A stretch of 64,000 bases of DNA from Allobrachymonas denitrificans DSM 15123 (GTDB taxonomy: Bacteria; Pseudomonadota; Gammaproteobacteria; Burkholderiales; Burkholderiaceae_C): contig NZ_FOCW01000001.1 of NCBI RefSeq assembly GCF_900110225.1, forward strand, positions 1,178,001 to 1,242,000. Reading direction: 5' to 3'. Shown piece by piece: positions 28,196-39,517 of this stretch; position 1 is the first letter of the stretch; every line of letters starts with the position of its first letter. The notes below the pieces were generated by a model. It was not told the DNA's origin, made no database searches, and was given only the letters and a program-made list of their open reading frames with translations. Made by a program: the position numbers and the translations under genes.

Positions 28196-29344
28196 ATGAC
28201 CACTGCCATCAACCTGCTCGACTTCGACCTCGAAGGGCTGGTGGCGTGGTGCGGCCAGCTGGGCGAGAAGCGCTTCCGCGCCACCCAGCTGTTCCGCTGG
28301 ATCCACCAGAAGGGTGTGTCCGACTTTGCGCAGATGAGCGACCTGGCCAAGTCCCTGCGCGAAAAACTGGCCGGTGTGGCGGTCGTGGAGCCGCTGCCCG
28401 TGGTGTCGCAGCACATGTCTGCGGATGGCACCATCAAATGGCTGTTCGACGTGGGAGACGGCAACGCCGTCGAAACCGTCTTCATCCCCGAAACCGATCG
28501 TGGCACGCTGTGCGCTTCTTCGCAGGCGGGCTGCGCGGTGGGTTGCCGCTTCTGTTCCACCGGACACCAGGGCTTCAGCCGCAACCTCACCACTGGCGAA
28601 ATCATGGCGCAGCTGTGGTTTGCCGAACATTTTCTGCGCAAGCACCTGCAGACAGACGAGCGCGTCATCTCCAACGTGGTGATGATGGGCATGGGCGAGC
28701 CGCTGCAGAATTACGGCGCGCTGGTGCCTGCGCTGCGCACCATGCTGGATGACCATGGCTACGGCCTGTCGCGCCGCCGTGTGACGGTATCCACCTCGGG
28801 CGTGGTTCCGATGATGGACCGCCTGTCGCAGGATTGCGCCGTGGCGCTGGCGGTGTCGCTGCATGCACCCAACGATGCGCTGCGCGACCACCTGGTGCCG
28901 CTCAACCGCAAGTATCCGCTGGCCGAGCTGATGCAGGCCTGCCAGCGCTATCTGGATTTCGCTCCGCGCGATTTCATCACTTTCGAATACTGCATGCTCG
29001 ATGGCGTCAACGACCAGCCCGAGCATGCGCGCCAGCTGATCGAGCTGGTCCGCACTTCAGGCAAGGGCGCCTGGTGCAAGTTCAACCTGATTCCCTTCAA
29101 CCCCTTTCCGGCATCGGGCCTCAAGCGCTCCTCCAATGCTGTGGTGCAGGAGTTCGGTCGCCTGCTCAACGAGGCAGGCATTGTCACCACGGTGCGCAAG
29201 ACACGCGGGGATGACATCGATGCCGCCTGCGGTCAGCTTGCGGGCGATGTGAAGGATCGTACCCGCGTCGAGCAGCGCATCGTGCTGCAGCGCAAGGCGG
29301 ATACGGCGTTGAAAGCAACGGACGAGGGTGTCCGTGGCAGCTGA
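28196..29344 (+). CDS. rlmN: Dual-specificity 23S rRNA/tRNA adenine C2-methyltransferase RlmN
   Basis: This radical-SAM enzyme (382 residues) methylates A2503 of 23S rRNA and A37 of some tRNAs. The 4Fe-4S/SAM motif is C113-x3-C117-x2-C120 ([11 protein letters not shown]), with [11 protein letters not shown] and VSLHAPND downstream; the methyl-carrier cysteine should be near the C-terminal DIDAACGQL. The next gene starts inside its 3' end (17-bp overlap). Confidence 0.95.
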   Translation: MTTAINLLDFDLEGLVAWCGQLGEKRFRATQLFRWIHQKGVSDFAQMSDLAKSLREKLAGVAVVEPLPVVSQHMSADGTIKWLFDVGDGNAVETVFIPETDRGTLCASSQAGCAVGCRFCSTGHQGFSRNLTTGEIMAQLWFAEHFLRKHLQTDERVISNVVMMGMGEPLQNYGALVPALRTMLDDHGYGLSRRRVTVSTSGVVPMMDRLSQDCAVALAVSLHAPNDALRDHLVPLNRKYPLAELMQACQRYLDFAPRDFITFEYCMLDGVNDQPEHARQLIELVRTSGKGAWCKFNLIPFNPFPASGLKRSSNAVVQEFGRLLNEAGIVTTVRKTRGDDIDAACGQLAGDVKDRTRVEQRIVLQRKADTALKATDEGVRGS

Positions 29345-30038
29345 CAGTCTGTTGCGTCGAATTTCCAGCCGCTGGTCCGGCGTGTTGCTGTGGCTGGCCG
29401 TGGCAGCGCTGGCCTGGGGTCTTGCAGGCTGCGGCTCTGCCGGGGTGCAGGCTTCTACTTCGGATACCAATGCCCAACAGCGTGCCCGCTTGCGCATGGA
29501 GCTGGCCATGGGCTATTTCCAGAACGGGCAGACCTCAGTGGCTCTGGAGGAAGTCCAGCAGGCACTGGCAGCCGACTCCCGCTACGGGCCAGCCTACAAT
29601 CTGCACGGCCTGATTTTGCTGCAACAAGGGGATCGCGCCGGCGCCGAGCGAAGCTTTCGCCGGGCAGTCGACCTTAACCGGCATGACGCAGACGCGCGGC
29701 ATAATCTGGGTTTGCTGTTGTGCGAGCAGGGCGAGCAAACAGAGTCCGCGCAGCAATTTGCACAGGCACTGACCGAGCCGGCCTATGCCAACAGGTTCCG
29801 TACGCATCTTGCAGCCGGCACTTGTGCCTTGAAGGCGGGACAGGTGGCGCAGGCCGCCAGCCATGCACGTGCAGCCAACGAGCAGCAGCCCAGTGCGGCT
29901 TCCCTGTGGCTGGGCATGCGCGCTGAACACCAGCTGGGTCATGCGCAGGCCGTATCGGCCTACGCTCGCCGCCTGCAGCAGCAGTTTCCGGATTCTGCAG
30001 AAATGCAGCGTTACCAGCGCAAGGCCTGGAACGATTAA
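29328..30038 (+). CDS. pilW: Type IV pilus biogenesis lipoprotein PilW/PilF-like (TPR)
   Basis: A 236-residue TPR lipoprotein. The signal peptide ends in GLAGC with C35 lipidated. TPR units start near residue 58 ([26 protein letters not shown], then [26 protein letters not shown], and so on). PilW/PilF proteins pilot PilQ secretin assembly. The start is GTG inside rlmN, so the genes are coupled; this order (rlmN-pilW-rodZ-ispG) is conserved in beta- and gammaproteobacteria. Confidence 0.87.
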   Translation: MSVAADSLLRRISSRWSGVLLWLAVAALAWGLAGCGSAGVQASTSDTNAQQRARLRMELAMGYFQNGQTSVALEEVQQALAADSRYGPAYNLHGLILLQQGDRAGAERSFRRAVDLNRHDADARHNLGLLLCEQGEQTESAQQFAQALTEPAYANRFRTHLAAGTCALKAGQVAQAASHARAANEQQPSAASLWLGMRAEHQLGHAQAVSAYARRLQQQFPDSAEMQRYQRKAWND

Positions 30039-30055
30039 CGACACAACGACGCACC

Positions 30056-30952
30056 ATGAATCAAGCAGTGAAAGCTTCCTACCAATTCGATGCGAGCCAG
30101 ACGCCTGGCCAGATGCTGCGCGGCCTGCGTGAGCATGCGGGTGTGGAACTCGAAGTGCTGGCGGCAGCGCTCAAGGTGCCTCCGCAGAAGATCGACGCTC
30201 TGGAGCAGGACAATCTGACGTCGCTGCCTGCGTATTTTGCCCGTGGTCTGGCAGCCAATATCTGCCGCTACCTGGAGGCAGACCCGCACCCCGTGCTGGC
30301 CAAGATGCCGGATGGCAAGCCGCGCATTGCGACGGATGATGAATCCATCAACGCGCCTTTCAGCCCGCATCGCTTTGGCTCGGGCATGCGTTCCGGTGGC
30401 GTCCCCGCCTGGGCGCTGGCAGGCGCAGGCCTGCTGGCAGTGGGTGCGCTGGTGCTGTTCCTGTATCCCACGCTGAGCAGCAAGCTGGGCGGCGCGTCTA
30501 GCGCCGCCAGTGCAGCCTCTGCGGTGGATGCAGCGTCGGTTCAGACGACTCCTGCGGATGGTGCTGCGACCAATCTGCAGGCGCAACCGGCAGCGCCTTC
30601 CAACTTGCAGCCGGCTCCCGCTGTGGCTCCGTCCAATCTGCAACCGGCTCCTGCTGCTCCTGCCGCTTCAGCGCCCGATGCTGCAGCGAGTGCTGTGGCT
30701 GCTGCGCCAGCCGGTGAGGGCCTGACGTTCCGCGCCGTGGGGGAAACCTGGGTGCAGGTGCGTTCTCCAGCGGGCAAGACCCTGTATGAGCGCACGCTTA
30801 AGGCAGGTGAGAGCGAGCAGGTGGCGATCGCTGCCTACCCGGTGCGTGTCACCATCGGCCGTGCCGAGAACGTGCAGCTCACCGACCGTGGACAGCCCTT
30901 CGACATGGCCAGCGTGGCCTCGATCGGCGTGGCACGTTTTGAACTCAAGTGA
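30056..30952 (+). CDS. rodZ: RodZ-like cytoskeletal membrane protein
   Basis: 298 residues: an N-terminal helix-turn-helix (about 17-80, [22 protein letters not shown]), a single membrane segment (about 117-138), a Pro/Ala-rich periplasmic linker with two adjacent SNLQPAPA repeats, and a C-terminal beta domain of the DUF4115 type. RodZ links MreB filaments to the elongasome. It is 17 bp after pilW and 14 bp before ispG. Confidence 0.88.
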   Translation: MNQAVKASYQFDASQTPGQMLRGLREHAGVELEVLAAALKVPPQKIDALEQDNLTSLPAYFARGLAANICRYLEADPHPVLAKMPDGKPRIATDDESINAPFSPHRFGSGMRSGGVPAWALAGAGLLAVGALVLFLYPTLSSKLGGASSAASAASAVDAASVQTTPADGAATNLQAQPAAPSNLQPAPAVAPSNLQPAPAAPAASAPDAAASAVAAAPAGEGLTFRAVGETWVQVRSPAGKTLYERTLKAGESEQVAIAAYPVRVTIGRAENVQLTDRGQPFDMASVASIGVARFELK

Positions 30953-30966
30953 ACCGGAGTCCCGTC

Positions 30967-32235
30967 ATGTTGTTGACCAGTGATCCCGTACCGGTCTCTA
31001 CACCCGCGCGCCACTCCACCCTGCAAGCCGTGGTGCGCAACGGCGAACGTGTGGTGACCATCGGCGGCGACGCACCGGTGCGTGTGCAGTCGATGACCAA
31101 TACCGATACGGTGGATGCCATCGGCACTGCCATTCAGGTCAAGGAGTTGGCCCAGGCTGGCTCGGAGCTGGTGCGCATCACCGTCAATACGCCCGAGGCG
31201 GCTCAGGCTGTGCCGTATATCCGCGAGCAGCTGGACCGCATGGGTATCGACGTTCCGCTGATCGGAGATTTTCACTATAACGGCCATCGTTTGCTGACGG
31301 AATTTCCCGATTGCGCGCAAGCCCTTTCCAAATACCGCATCAACCCCGGCAACGTGGGCAAGGGCGACAAGAAGGACAAGCAGTTTGGCCAGATGATCGA
31401 AGCCGCCATGCGCTGGGACAAGCCGGTGCGCATCGGCGTGAACTGGGGCAGTCTGGATCAGGAGCTGCTGGCCGGCATGATGGACGAGAACAGCCGTCGC
31501 AGCGAGCCCTGGAGCGGCCAGCAGGTGATGTATGAAGCCCTGATGGCTTCGGCCATCGGCTCCGCCGAGCGTGCCGTCGAGATGGGCATGCCGAAGCACC
31601 AGATCCTGCTGTCCTGCAAGGTCAGTGGCGTGCAGGATCTGATTGCCGTCTACCGCGCTCTGGCGCAGCGTTGCAACTACCCGCTGCACCTCGGCCTGAC
31701 CGAGGCAGGCATGGGCACCAAGGGGACCGTGGCCTCCACGGCAGCGCTGTCCGTGCTGTTGCAGGAGGGCATTGGCGACACCATCCGCGTATCGCTGACG
31801 CCGCAACCCGGCGAATCGCGCACGCAGGAAGTGGTGATTGCCTCCGAAATTCTGCAGGCACTCGGTCTGCGCACTTTTGTTCCGAGCGTCACGGCCTGTC
31901 CGGGCTGTGGCCGCACTACCAGCAGCACCTTCCAGGAGCTGGCCAAGCAGATCGACGACTTCCTGCGTGCGCAGATGCCGGTCTGGCGCGAGCAGTATCC
32001 CGGCGTGGAAACCATGAAAGTGGCCGTGATGGGCTGCATCGTCAATGGACCTGGCGAGAGCAAGCATGCCGATATCGGCATCAGCCTGCCCGGCACCGGC
32101 GAGGCGCCTGCAGCTCCCGTCTATATCGACGGCGAGAAGGCGCTCACGCTGCGCGGGGAGGGCATTGCTGCCGAGTTCCAGCAGCTTGTCAACCGTTATA
32201 TCGAAGACCGTTTCGGCGCCAGCAGCGCCCAGTAA
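30967..32235 (+). CDS. ispG: 4-Hydroxy-3-methylbut-2-enyl diphosphate synthase
   Basis: IspG (GcpE) performs the penultimate step of the MEP isoprenoid pathway with a 4Fe-4S cluster. Ligands C311 and C314 ([10 protein letters not shown]) and C357 ([10 protein letters not shown]), plus the following glutamate, are visible. It is 422 residues from the ATG at 30967, which has CGGAG 7 nt upstream; a GTG at 30949 overlapping the rodZ stop is possible but less likely. Its isoprenoid output feeds the squalene genes hpnCDE 5 kb downstream. Confidence 0.95.
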   Translation: MLLTSDPVPVSTPARHSTLQAVVRNGERVVTIGGDAPVRVQSMTNTDTVDAIGTAIQVKELAQAGSELVRITVNTPEAAQAVPYIREQLDRMGIDVPLIGDFHYNGHRLLTEFPDCAQALSKYRINPGNVGKGDKKDKQFGQMIEAAMRWDKPVRIGVNWGSLDQELLAGMMDENSRRSEPWSGQQVMYEALMASAIGSAERAVEMGMPKHQILLSCKVSGVQDLIAVYRALAQRCNYPLHLGLTEAGMGTKGTVASTAALSVLLQEGIGDTIRVSLTPQPGESRTQEVVIASEILQALGLRTFVPSVTACPGCGRTTSSTFQELAKQIDDFLRAQMPVWREQYPGVETMKVAVMGCIVNGPGESKHADIGISLPGTGEAPAAPVYIDGEKALTLRGEGIAAEFQQLVNRYIEDRFGASSAQ

Positions 32236-32295
32236 CCCGCCGGCATGGCCTGATGTGCGCAGCAGCGCGCCAGAGCCGGCCGCAATGCATACACC

Positions 32296-33585
32296 ATGGC
32301 TGAAAAAATTACCGCAATCAAGGGAATGAACGATGTGCTGCCGCCGCAGTCGGCGCACTGGGAATGGTTGGAGCAACAGGTGCGCGACGTAATGGCGCGT
32401 TTTGCCTACCGCAACATTCGCACCCCCATTGTCGAGCCTACCGGCCTGTTCGTGCGCAGCCTCGGCGAGGTGACCGACGTGGTCGAGAAGGAGATGTATT
32501 CCTTCGAGGACAAGCTCAACGGCGAGGCGCTGACGCTGCGCCCGGAAAACACTGCCGGCGTGGTGCGCGCCGTGGTCGAGAACAACATGCTGTACGAGGG
32601 CGGCAAGCGCCTGTACTACATGGGCCCCATGTTCCGCCATGAGCGTCCGCAACGTGGCCGCTACCGCCAGTTCCACCAGATCGGCGCCGAGGCGCTGGGC
32701 TTCTCCGGCGCGCACGTCGATGCCGAGTTGATCCTGCTGGCGCACAGCCTGTGGCAGCAGCTGGGTGTGCAGGACGTGCGTCTGGAAATCAACAGCCTGG
32801 GTCAGCCGGACGAGCGCAAGGCGCACCGCGAGGCGCTGATCCGCCATTTCGAGGCCCACGCCGAACTGCTGGACGAGGACGGCAAGCGCCGCCTGCACAG
32901 CAACCCGCTGCGCATTCTGGACACCAAGAACCCGGCCATGAAGCCGGTGGTCGAATCCGCACCGCGCCTGCTCGACTTTCTGGGTGAAGCCTCGCTGCAG
33001 GCTTTCGAGACGCTGCAGGCCATCCTGCACAGCAACGGCGTGGCGTTCACCATCAACCCGCGTCTGGTGCGCGGGCTGGACTATTACAACCTGACGGTGT
33101 TCGAGTTCATCACCGAAAGCCTGGGTGCGCAGGGCACCATCTGCGCTGGCGGCCGCTACGATGGCCTGATCGAGCAGGTGGGCGGCAAGCCGGCCCCGGG
33201 CGTGGGCTGGGCCATGGGCGTGGAGCGCGTGCTGGAATTGTTGAAGGAGCAGAATCTGCTGCCCGGGGTTCCGGTGCCGGATGCCTATGCGGTGATCCCC
33301 GACATGGCCAGCCTGCCGGTGGCCATGCAGGCGATCCAGCAACTGCGCATGGCCGGCGTGGCGGTGCAGATGCATGCCAGTGCCACGGCCGAACTGGGCA
33401 GTTTCAAGTCCCAGTTCAAGAAGGCCGACGGCAGCGGGGCGCGTTACGCCCTGGTGTTCGGTGCCGACGAAGTAGCCGAAGGCTGCGTCACCGTGAAATC
33501 GCTGCGTGACGGCGCTGGCGCCCAGGTGAAAAAACCGCTGGCCGAAATTGCACAGTGGGCGAACAGCCTACAATCATCCGATTGA
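32296..33585 (+). CDS. hisS: Histidyl-tRNA synthetase
   Basis: Class II aminoacyl-tRNA synthetase (429 residues) charging tRNA-His. Motif 2 is [19 protein letters not shown]; the histidine-binding signature [13 protein letters not shown] and the GGRYDGL segment are present, followed by the anticodon-binding domain (about 330-429). It sits 60 bp after ispG and 56 bp before yfgM in the conserved hisS-yfgM-bamB-der order. Confidence 0.96.
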   Translation: MAEKITAIKGMNDVLPPQSAHWEWLEQQVRDVMARFAYRNIRTPIVEPTGLFVRSLGEVTDVVEKEMYSFEDKLNGEALTLRPENTAGVVRAVVENNMLYEGGKRLYYMGPMFRHERPQRGRYRQFHQIGAEALGFSGAHVDAELILLAHSLWQQLGVQDVRLEINSLGQPDERKAHREALIRHFEAHAELLDEDGKRRLHSNPLRILDTKNPAMKPVVESAPRLLDFLGEASLQAFETLQAILHSNGVAFTINPRLVRGLDYYNLTVFEFITESLGAQGTICAGGRYDGLIEQVGGKPAPGVGWAMGVERVLELLKEQNLLPGVPVPDAYAVIPDMASLPVAMQAIQQLRMAGVAVQMHASATAELGSFKSQFKKADGSGARYALVFGADEVAEGCVTVKSLRDGAGAQVKKPLAEIAQWANSLQSSD

Positions 33586-33641
33586 CGCGTGGGCAGGCAC
33601 AGGCCCGGCCACGACATTTTTGACAGGACGCTCGAACAAGC

Positions 33642-34448
33642 ATGGCGATTCAGATTCAGAACCTCGACCTGGAAGAACAGGAACAACTCGACAAGATCAA
33701 GCACTTCTGGGAGCGCTGGGGCAACCTGATCAGCGGTGTGCTGATTGTGGCGCTGCTGGGCTTTGCCGGCTGGCGCGGCTACGACTGGTACCAGTCGCGT
33801 CAGGCTGGCCAGGCGTCGGCGCTGTTCGACCAGGTGCAGGCCAATGCAGAGGCGGGTGACACGGCCAAGCTGGTCAACAGCCTCAAGGCCATGCAGGACA
33901 GCTACAAGTCCACCACCTATGCCCAGCAGGCCAATCTGCTGGCAGCCAAGGTGTTCTTCGAGAAAGGACAGCTGGATCAGGCGCGTGATGCCCTGACCGC
34001 TGCGGCTGCCTCGGGCACCGACAAGGGTCTGCAGAGCCTGGCCAGGCTGCAGCTCGCTTCCGTGCTGACGCAACAGAAACAGTACGACCAGGCGGTGCAG
34101 CAGCTGTCGTCCGACATCCAGCCAGAATTCGCCGCGCTGGCGGCAGACCGTCTGGGTGATGTGCAGACGCTGCAAGGCAAGAATACCGAGGCTGTGGCCT
34201 CCTATACCAAGGCTTTCAAAGGGATCGAGGCGGGCCAACCTTATCGCCAGATGGTGGCCATGAAACTCACCGCCCTGGGCGTGGATGTGAGCACCATCGA
34301 TCCTTCGTTCGGCAAGGAAGCACAGGTGGAAGAGGCAGCTGCCAGCACCGATGTGCCGGCCAGCCCTGCTGCTGATGACGCAGCTTCCGTCCCGGCAGCA
34401 GCTCCCAGTGCCGCTGCTCCTGCCAGCGCTCCGGCCTCTGCCGGCTGA
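33642..34448 (+). CDS. yfgM: YfgM-family periplasmic TPR protein
   Basis: 268 residues with a short cytoplasmic start (LEEQEQLDKIKHFWERWGN), one membrane anchor (about 29-47), and periplasmic TPR-like repeats to about 205. A low-complexity Ala/Pro tail follows. YfgM associates with the Sec translocon and periplasmic chaperones such as PpiD in E. coli. Its place between hisS and bamB is the family's usual context. Confidence 0.88.
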   Translation: MAIQIQNLDLEEQEQLDKIKHFWERWGNLISGVLIVALLGFAGWRGYDWYQSRQAGQASALFDQVQANAEAGDTAKLVNSLKAMQDSYKSTTYAQQANLLAAKVFFEKGQLDQARDALTAAAASGTDKGLQSLARLQLASVLTQQKQYDQAVQQLSSDIQPEFAALAADRLGDVQTLQGKNTEAVASYTKAFKGIEAGQPYRQMVAMKLTALGVDVSTIDPSFGKEAQVEEAAASTDVPASPAADDAASVPAAAPSAAAPASAPASAG

Positions 34449-34486
34449 TCGCCCACGATTTCCGACCATTTTCTGAAGGAGACAGC

Positions 34487-35635
34487 ATGATGTCGCGTCG
34501 CTCCCTGAAATCCTCTTCCGGCCGCTGGCTGCTGGCATCCTGCACCGTGGCCGCACTGGCAGCCTGCTCCGGCAGCAAGGCGCCGCCGCCGTCGCCGCTG
34601 CAGGCCAATCCGGCGACCGTGCAGACGGGCGTGGCGTGGACGCAGAAGCTGCCTGCCGAAGTGAACTTCCCGCTGCAGGTCGCCACGGTCGGCAACGAGA
34701 TTGTGGTGGCCGACTCGCGCGGCAACGTGCAGGCCATGCAGGCAAACAGCGGTGCCATGCTGTGGCAGGCATCCGTCGGCAAGGGCATCAGCGCCGGCGT
34801 CGGCAGCGACGGCACGACAGCCGCCGTGGTGACGGATCGCAACGAGCTGGTTGCCCTGCGTGCCGGCAAGGAACAGTGGCGCATCCCGCTGGATACGCGT
34901 GTCTATACGGCACCGCTGGTTGCTGGCGGCCGCGTGTTCGTGCTGGGCGCGGATCGTAGCGTGTCTGCCTACGACGGTGGCAACGGCTTCCGTCTGTGGA
35001 CCCAGAAGGCGCGTGCCGCAGACGATGGCCTGGTACTGCGTCAGGGCTCGCTGCTGACAGCGGCAGGCGGCGCGCTGCTGGCCGGCGTGTCCGGCCGCGT
35101 GGTGGCGTTCAATCCCGATAACGGCACCCCCTTGCTGCAGCTGAATGTGGCCAGTGCGCGAGGCGGCACCGACGTTGCCCGCATGGGCGATGTGCTGGCT
35201 CCGGCATCGCGTGAAGGCGGCAGCCTGTGCACGCGTACTTTCCAGGCTGGCGTCAGCTGTGCCTCCCTGGCGGGTGGCAACACCCTCTGGAGCCAGCCGA
35301 GCACGGGCTCTACCGGCATTTCCGGCGACGCGCAGATCGTGGTGGGCAGCGACGATTCCGGCAACGTGGTGGCCTGGGAGCGTGCCAGTGGCAATCCCGC
35401 GTGGGCCAACAGCACGCTACGCTACCGTGGCCTGAGCGCTCCCCTGGTGGCCGGCAATGCCGTGCTGGTGGGTGACGCACAGGGCTATGTGCATGTGCTG
35501 GCACGCCAGAATGGTGCGCTGGCCAACCGTGTGGCCACGGATGGTGCACCGATCCGCGTCGCGCCGGTGCTGGCCGGCAGTTCGGTCATTGTTGTGGGCA
35601 GCAAGGGCACCGTCACCGCCATTCAAGCCCGCTGA
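34487..35635 (+). CDS. bamB: Outer-membrane assembly lipoprotein BamB
   Basis: This beta-propeller scaffold of the BAM complex has 382 residues. The signal peptide ends in lipobox LAAC, lipidated on C27. The rest consists of repeating blades of the PQQ/Kelch-like type (VVADSRGNVQAMQANSGAMLWQ, FVLGADRSVSAYDGGNGFRLW, and so on). AAGGAG precedes tandem ATGs at 34487 and 34490. Together with bamD at 23.3 kb, two of the four BAM lipoproteins are in this window. Confidence 0.93.
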   Translation: MMSRRSLKSSSGRWLLASCTVAALAACSGSKAPPPSPLQANPATVQTGVAWTQKLPAEVNFPLQVATVGNEIVVADSRGNVQAMQANSGAMLWQASVGKGISAGVGSDGTTAAVVTDRNELVALRAGKEQWRIPLDTRVYTAPLVAGGRVFVLGADRSVSAYDGGNGFRLWTQKARAADDGLVLRQGSLLTAAGGALLAGVSGRVVAFNPDNGTPLLQLNVASARGGTDVARMGDVLAPASREGGSLCTRTFQAGVSCASLAGGNTLWSQPSTGSTGISGDAQIVVGSDDSGNVVAWERASGNPAWANSTLRYRGLSAPLVAGNAVLVGDAQGYVHVLARQNGALANRVATDGAPIRVAPVLAGSSVIVVGSKGTVTAIQAR

Positions 35636-35650
35636 TCCTGATTGTTTGTC

Positions 35651-36991
35651 ATGAAACCTGTTATTGCCCTCGTCGGGCGGCCCAATGTGGGCAAATCCAC
35701 GCTGTTCAACCGGATGACCAAGTCGCGCGATGCGATCGTGGCCGATTTTGCCGGCTTGACGCGTGACCGCCACTACGGCAATGGCCGCCAGGGCCGCCGC
35801 GAGTACATCGTGATCGATACCGGCGGTTTCGAGCCCGACGCTGGCGATGGCAGCATCTTCCGCGAAATGGCGCGTCAGACGCAGCAGGCAGTGGCCGAAG
35901 CGGATGTCGTGCTGTTCATCGTGGATGCGCGTGCCGGCTTGTCGGCGCAGGATCATGACATCGCCAATTACCTGCGCCGCCTGGGCAAGACCAGCATTCT
36001 GGTCGCCAACAAGGCCGAGGGCATGAAGGAAGGCCAGCAGCTGGTCGACTTCTATGAACTGGGACTGGGCGAGGTCTATCCCGTGTCCGCAGCCCACGGC
36101 CAGGGCATCCGCAGTCTGGTGGATTTTGCGCTGGACAGTATCGGCATCCCGGAGCCGGACGACGATCTGCCAACCGAAGACGAAGGCATCATCAAGCTGG
36201 CCGTGGCCGGCCGTCCGAACGTGGGCAAGTCCACGCTGATCAATACCTGGCTGGGTGAGGAGCGCCTGGTGGCGTTCGATCTGCCCGGAACCACGCGCGA
36301 TGCCATCAGCGTTCCCTTCGAACGCAACGGCCAGAAGTTCGAGTTGATCGACACTGCCGGTCTGCGCCGCAAGGGCAAGGTGTTCGAGGCGATCGAGAAG
36401 TTTTCGGTGGTCAAGACGCTGCAGGCGATCGAGTCTGCCAACGTAGTGCTGCTCCTGCTGGATGCCACACAGGGTGTGACGGATCAGGATGCGCATATTG
36501 CCGGCTTCATTCTGGAAACTGGCCGCGCTGTGGTGGTGGCCATCAACAAATGGGATGCCGTTGACGAATACCAGCGTGAGCTGGTGCTTCGCTCTGTGGA
36601 AACGCGCCTGGCATTTCTCAAGTTCGCGGCACTGCATTACATCTCCGCGAAGAAGCGCCAGGGCCTGGGCCCGGTATGGCAGTCCATCATCCAGGCACAT
36701 GCAGCCGCCAACATCAAGATGTCCACGCCGATGCTGACGCGTCTGCTGCACGAAGCCGTGCAGTTCCAGGCACCCAAGCGTTCGGGCATGTTCCGTCCCA
36801 AGCTGCGCTACGCGCACCAGGGCGGCATGAACCCGCCGGTGGTGGTGGTGCATGGCAACTCGCTGGAACACGTGACCGATGCCTACAAGCGCTATCTGGA
36901 AGGGCGTCTGCGCAAGCAGTTCAACCTGATCGGCACGCCGCTGCGCATCGAGATGAAGACTTCCCACAATCCGTACAAGGACAAGGAATAA
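35651..36991 (+). CDS. der: Ribosome-assembly GTPase Der (EngA)
   Basis: Der has two tandem GTPase domains and a KH-like C-terminal domain for 50S assembly. Both P-loops read GRPNVGKST (residues about 9-17 and again near 190), both switch regions (DTGGFEP and DTAGLRRKG) are present, and NKWD appears as the second G4. It has 446 residues from the ATG at 35651. A TTG three codons upstream is not preferred. Confidence 0.95.
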   Translation: MKPVIALVGRPNVGKSTLFNRMTKSRDAIVADFAGLTRDRHYGNGRQGRREYIVIDTGGFEPDAGDGSIFREMARQTQQAVAEADVVLFIVDARAGLSAQDHDIANYLRRLGKTSILVANKAEGMKEGQQLVDFYELGLGEVYPVSAAHGQGIRSLVDFALDSIGIPEPDDDLPTEDEGIIKLAVAGRPNVGKSTLINTWLGEERLVAFDLPGTTRDAISVPFERNGQKFELIDTAGLRRKGKVFEAIEKFSVVKTLQAIESANVVLLLLDATQGVTDQDAHIAGFILETGRAVVVAINKWDAVDEYQRELVLRSVETRLAFLKFAALHYISAKKRQGLGPVWQSIIQAHAAANIKMSTPMLTRLLHEAVQFQAPKRSGMFRPKLRYAHQGGMNPPVVVVHGNSLEHVTDAYKRYLEGRLRKQFNLIGTPLRIEMKTSHNPYKDKE

Positions 36992-37031
36992 GCGGAGCTT
37001 GTTCCGGGGCGTGGATTCTTTGTGTGCCACG

Positions 37032-37050
37032 GCTCGCGTGAGTCGCGAGC
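37032..37050. terminator. Hairpin between convergent der and hpnE
   Basis: Perfect 7-bp arms GCTCGCG (37032-37038) and CGCGAGC (37044-37050) with a 5-nt loop, plus an alternative pairing with flanking CGGCTC/GAGCCG. It sits midway between the der stop and the hpnE stop. The T-tract is weak, so intrinsic termination is only probable. Confidence 0.45.
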
Positions 37051-37097
37051 TTGAGCCGCATTGCTGGAAGGGCTTCTGAATGTTTCGTGCCTGACGA

Positions 37098-38504
37098 TCA
37101 GGGCGCGGACGTGGCCAAGGCTGCAGCCGCGGCAAGTCCGCTTCGCACGGCTCCCTCCAGCGTAGCCGGGTAGGGGCCTTCGACATAATCTCCGCAGGCA
37201 TGTAATCCGGGAGCGACGCTGGCCGGTGGCCGTTGCAGGGCGGGGCTGCAGACAAAGGTGGCGCGCCGGTCAATCAGCGTGGCGATGATGTCCAGGTTTT
37301 TCAGGCCCAGTTGTTCCTGAGCCTGCAGGCGGATGGCCTGTTCCAGCGTTTCCCGTTCCAGATCGCAGCAACTGGTGACGAAGGCAAGCAGGCGGGCCGT
37401 GCGGCCCGCTGGTGTCGGCCGCAGTCGATCCTTGTGGCAGAACACGAACTGCGCCGGGCGTTCAGGCGTGTCGCGCAGGGCCTGCATGGGGGGCAGATTT
37501 TCGGCGGCGTTTTCGCACCAGGCATAGGTGGTGGCGATGGGCATATGTTGCAGCGATTGCGCCATGGCTGACCACGATGGGGAGATGCCGCTGGTCAGGC
37601 GCGCTGCCTCGCGTGCAGGAGCCGCCAGAATGACTTGATGAAACTGGGGCAGAGGCAGGGTATCGTCATCTGCCGCGCAATCCAGGTGCCAGTTCCCGTC
37701 CCCGGTTCGCGTCAGGTACCGCACGCGCAAGCCGCAGTGGACCGAGGCGCCCTGGTCCCGCAGCCAGCGCGTGGCTGGCCGGGGCAGCAGGTCTCCCAGC
37801 GGCGTGCGCGCAATCAATACATCGGAGCCCCCCCGTTCGGCCAGCAAAGCATCCTGCATCACCCGCAGGAACACGGCGCCGCTGGTGTTTTCCGGCAAGC
37901 TGTTGAAGGCAGACACGCAAAGAGGGGTGACGAGATCCTGCAGGATACGGGGATGCAGCCCGCGGCACGCGTCGAGCACGGAGGCTGAATCAGGGGCCTT
38001 GAAGCCTTGCCACTGCCAGCGCGCCGCCGTGCGCAGCAGTGAAAAACGTTCCCGCCAGTTCCATCCGCCTGCGTTGACAACGGCGCGCAGCACATCGATC
38101 TGGGGATGGCCTGCTGGAGACGGCATGGCAAGGCCGGCGCCATCGGGCGTGCGCAGGTCAAGCGGCAGACGCAGCAGCGCATCGTGCAGGTTGACGCCAA
38201 GCTCCTGCATCAGCTGCAGGCAGGCACTGTAGGCACCGATCAGGATGTGCTGGCCATTGTCCAGCTGCAGCCCATCGGGCAAGCTCACATTCCGTGCGCG
38301 TCCACCGGGTTCGGCTGCAGCCTCGAACAGGGTGACTGCATGGCCCGCGCGTGTGGCGGCAACCGCCGCAGCGCAGCCCGCCCAGCCGGCACCAATCACG
38401 GCAATCCGCTGGCGGGCAGAAACGGCTGTCGACAATCTGGTGCCCTCGGCATCAGCGAGCGCGGGAGCTGCCTCGGTGAGCTGCGGATTCTCTGCAGGCC
38501 TCAT
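37098..38504 (-). CDS. hpnE: Hydroxysqualene dehydroxylase HpnE
   Basis: FAD-dependent amine-oxidase-fold enzyme (468 residues) that reduces hydroxysqualene to squalene, the last step of the HpnCDE route. The Rossmann fingerprint is VIGAGWAGCAAAVAATRAGH...LFEAAAEPGGRA near residues 35-70, and the C-terminal FAD contact region is HACGDYVEGPYPATLEGAVRSG. It lies 6 bp after hpnD in the same operon. Confidence 0.9.
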   Translation of the reverse strand: MRPAENPQLTEAAPALADAEGTRLSTAVSARQRIAVIGAGWAGCAAAVAATRAGHAVTLFEAAAEPGGRARNVSLPDGLQLDNGQHILIGAYSACLQLMQELGVNLHDALLRLPLDLRTPDGAGLAMPSPAGHPQIDVLRAVVNAGGWNWRERFSLLRTAARWQWQGFKAPDSASVLDACRGLHPRILQDLVTPLCVSAFNSLPENTSGAVFLRVMQDALLAERGGSDVLIARTPLGDLLPRPATRWLRDQGASVHCGLRVRYLTRTGDGNWHLDCAADDDTLPLPQFHQVILAAPAREAARLTSGISPSWSAMAQSLQHMPIATTYAWCENAAENLPPMQALRDTPERPAQFVFCHKDRLRPTPAGRTARLLAFVTSCCDLERETLEQAIRLQAQEQLGLKNLDIIATLIDRRATFVCSPALQRPPASVAPGLHACGDYVEGPYPATLEGAVRSGLAAAAALATSAP

Positions 38505-38510
38505 GCCTTG

Positions 38511-39374
38511 TCAGATGCGATGGGCGCCAAGCGCCTGCACTTTCCACGCCAGCCAGAACTTGCGCAGCGGGGTGAGGCTGATGCGCTGGTGCAGTACCTG
38601 AAAGTTTTCCTGCTCGATCTCGCGCAGCAGGGTGCGGTAGATGCTGGCCATCATCAGACCGGGCTTCTGGGCGCGGCGGTCAGCAGCGGGAAGCAGGGCG
38701 AGGGCCTTGTCGTAATACTGGTGGGCGCGCTGGGCTTGGTAGCGCATCAGTTCGACGAACTCGGGGCTGTATTCGCGCGCCAGAATGGCGCTGGCCTTGA
38801 CACCGAAGTGCTGCAGATCGCTGATCGGCAGGTAGATGCGGCCGCGCATGGCATCTTCGCCCACGTCGCGAATGATGTTGGTGAGCTGCAGCGCCAGGCC
38901 GAGCTGGTGCGCGTAGTCGGTGGTCTGTGGCTGCGTCTGGCCAAAGATGCGTGCAGACACTTCGCCCACCACGCCGGCAACCAGATGGCAGTAGCGCTGC
39001 AGGCCGGCAAAGTCCAGATAGCGCGTCTGTTGCAGGTCCATCTGGCAACCTTCGATCACGGCCATCAGATGGCGCTGCTCGATACCGAAGGCCGGCGCAT
39101 GCGGCATCAGGGCCTGCAGTACCGGATGCGAGGGCTTGCCGGCAAATGCCTGCCGGACCTCGTTCTGCCACCATGCCAGCTTGGTCTGTGCCACGCCGGG
39201 ATCCATCACTTCATCCACCACGTCGTCCACCTCGCGGCAGAACGCGTAGAAGGCCGTGATGGCCGCCCGTTTCTGGGCGGGCAGGAACAGGAACGCATAG
39301 TAGAAGCTGCTGCCGGAGGAAGCGGCTTTTTGCTGGACGTACTGCTGGGGCGTGGCGGGGGTGGACTCGGACAT
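38511..39374 (-). CDS. hpnD: Presqualene diphosphate synthase HpnD
   Basis: A trans-prenyltransferase (squalene/phytoene synthase family, 287 residues) that joins two farnesyl diphosphates to presqualene diphosphate. The aspartate motifs are D50-D51-V-V-D54 (REVDDVVDE) and DVGEDAMRGR. The ATG at 39374 starts the conserved part; the frame continues upstream to 39530 into unconserved sequence overlapping hpnC. The gap to hpnC is 143 bp. Confidence 0.92.
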   Translation of the reverse strand: MSESTPATPQQYVQQKAASSGSSFYYAFLFLPAQKRAAITAFYAFCREVDDVVDEVMDPGVAQTKLAWWQNEVRQAFAGKPSHPVLQALMPHAPAFGIEQRHLMAVIEGCQMDLQQTRYLDFAGLQRYCHLVAGVVGEVSARIFGQTQPQTTDYAHQLGLALQLTNIIRDVGEDAMRGRIYLPISDLQHFGVKASAILAREYSPEFVELMRYQAQRAHQYYDKALALLPAADRRAQKPGLMMASIYRTLLREIEQENFQVLHQRISLTPLRKFWLAWKVQALGAHRI

Positions 39375-39517
39375 GGTGCGCTTGGTGAGAGTGGCGGCTA
39401 TTGTCCCATGCAAATGGGGTGGGGGCGTGACGGAGCCTGTTCGGTAGACTTTTGTGGAGCGGCGCCGGGCAGTGTTCGCTCCTCGGCCACCATGCGACCC
39501 AAGGTCAGGGAGTGGGT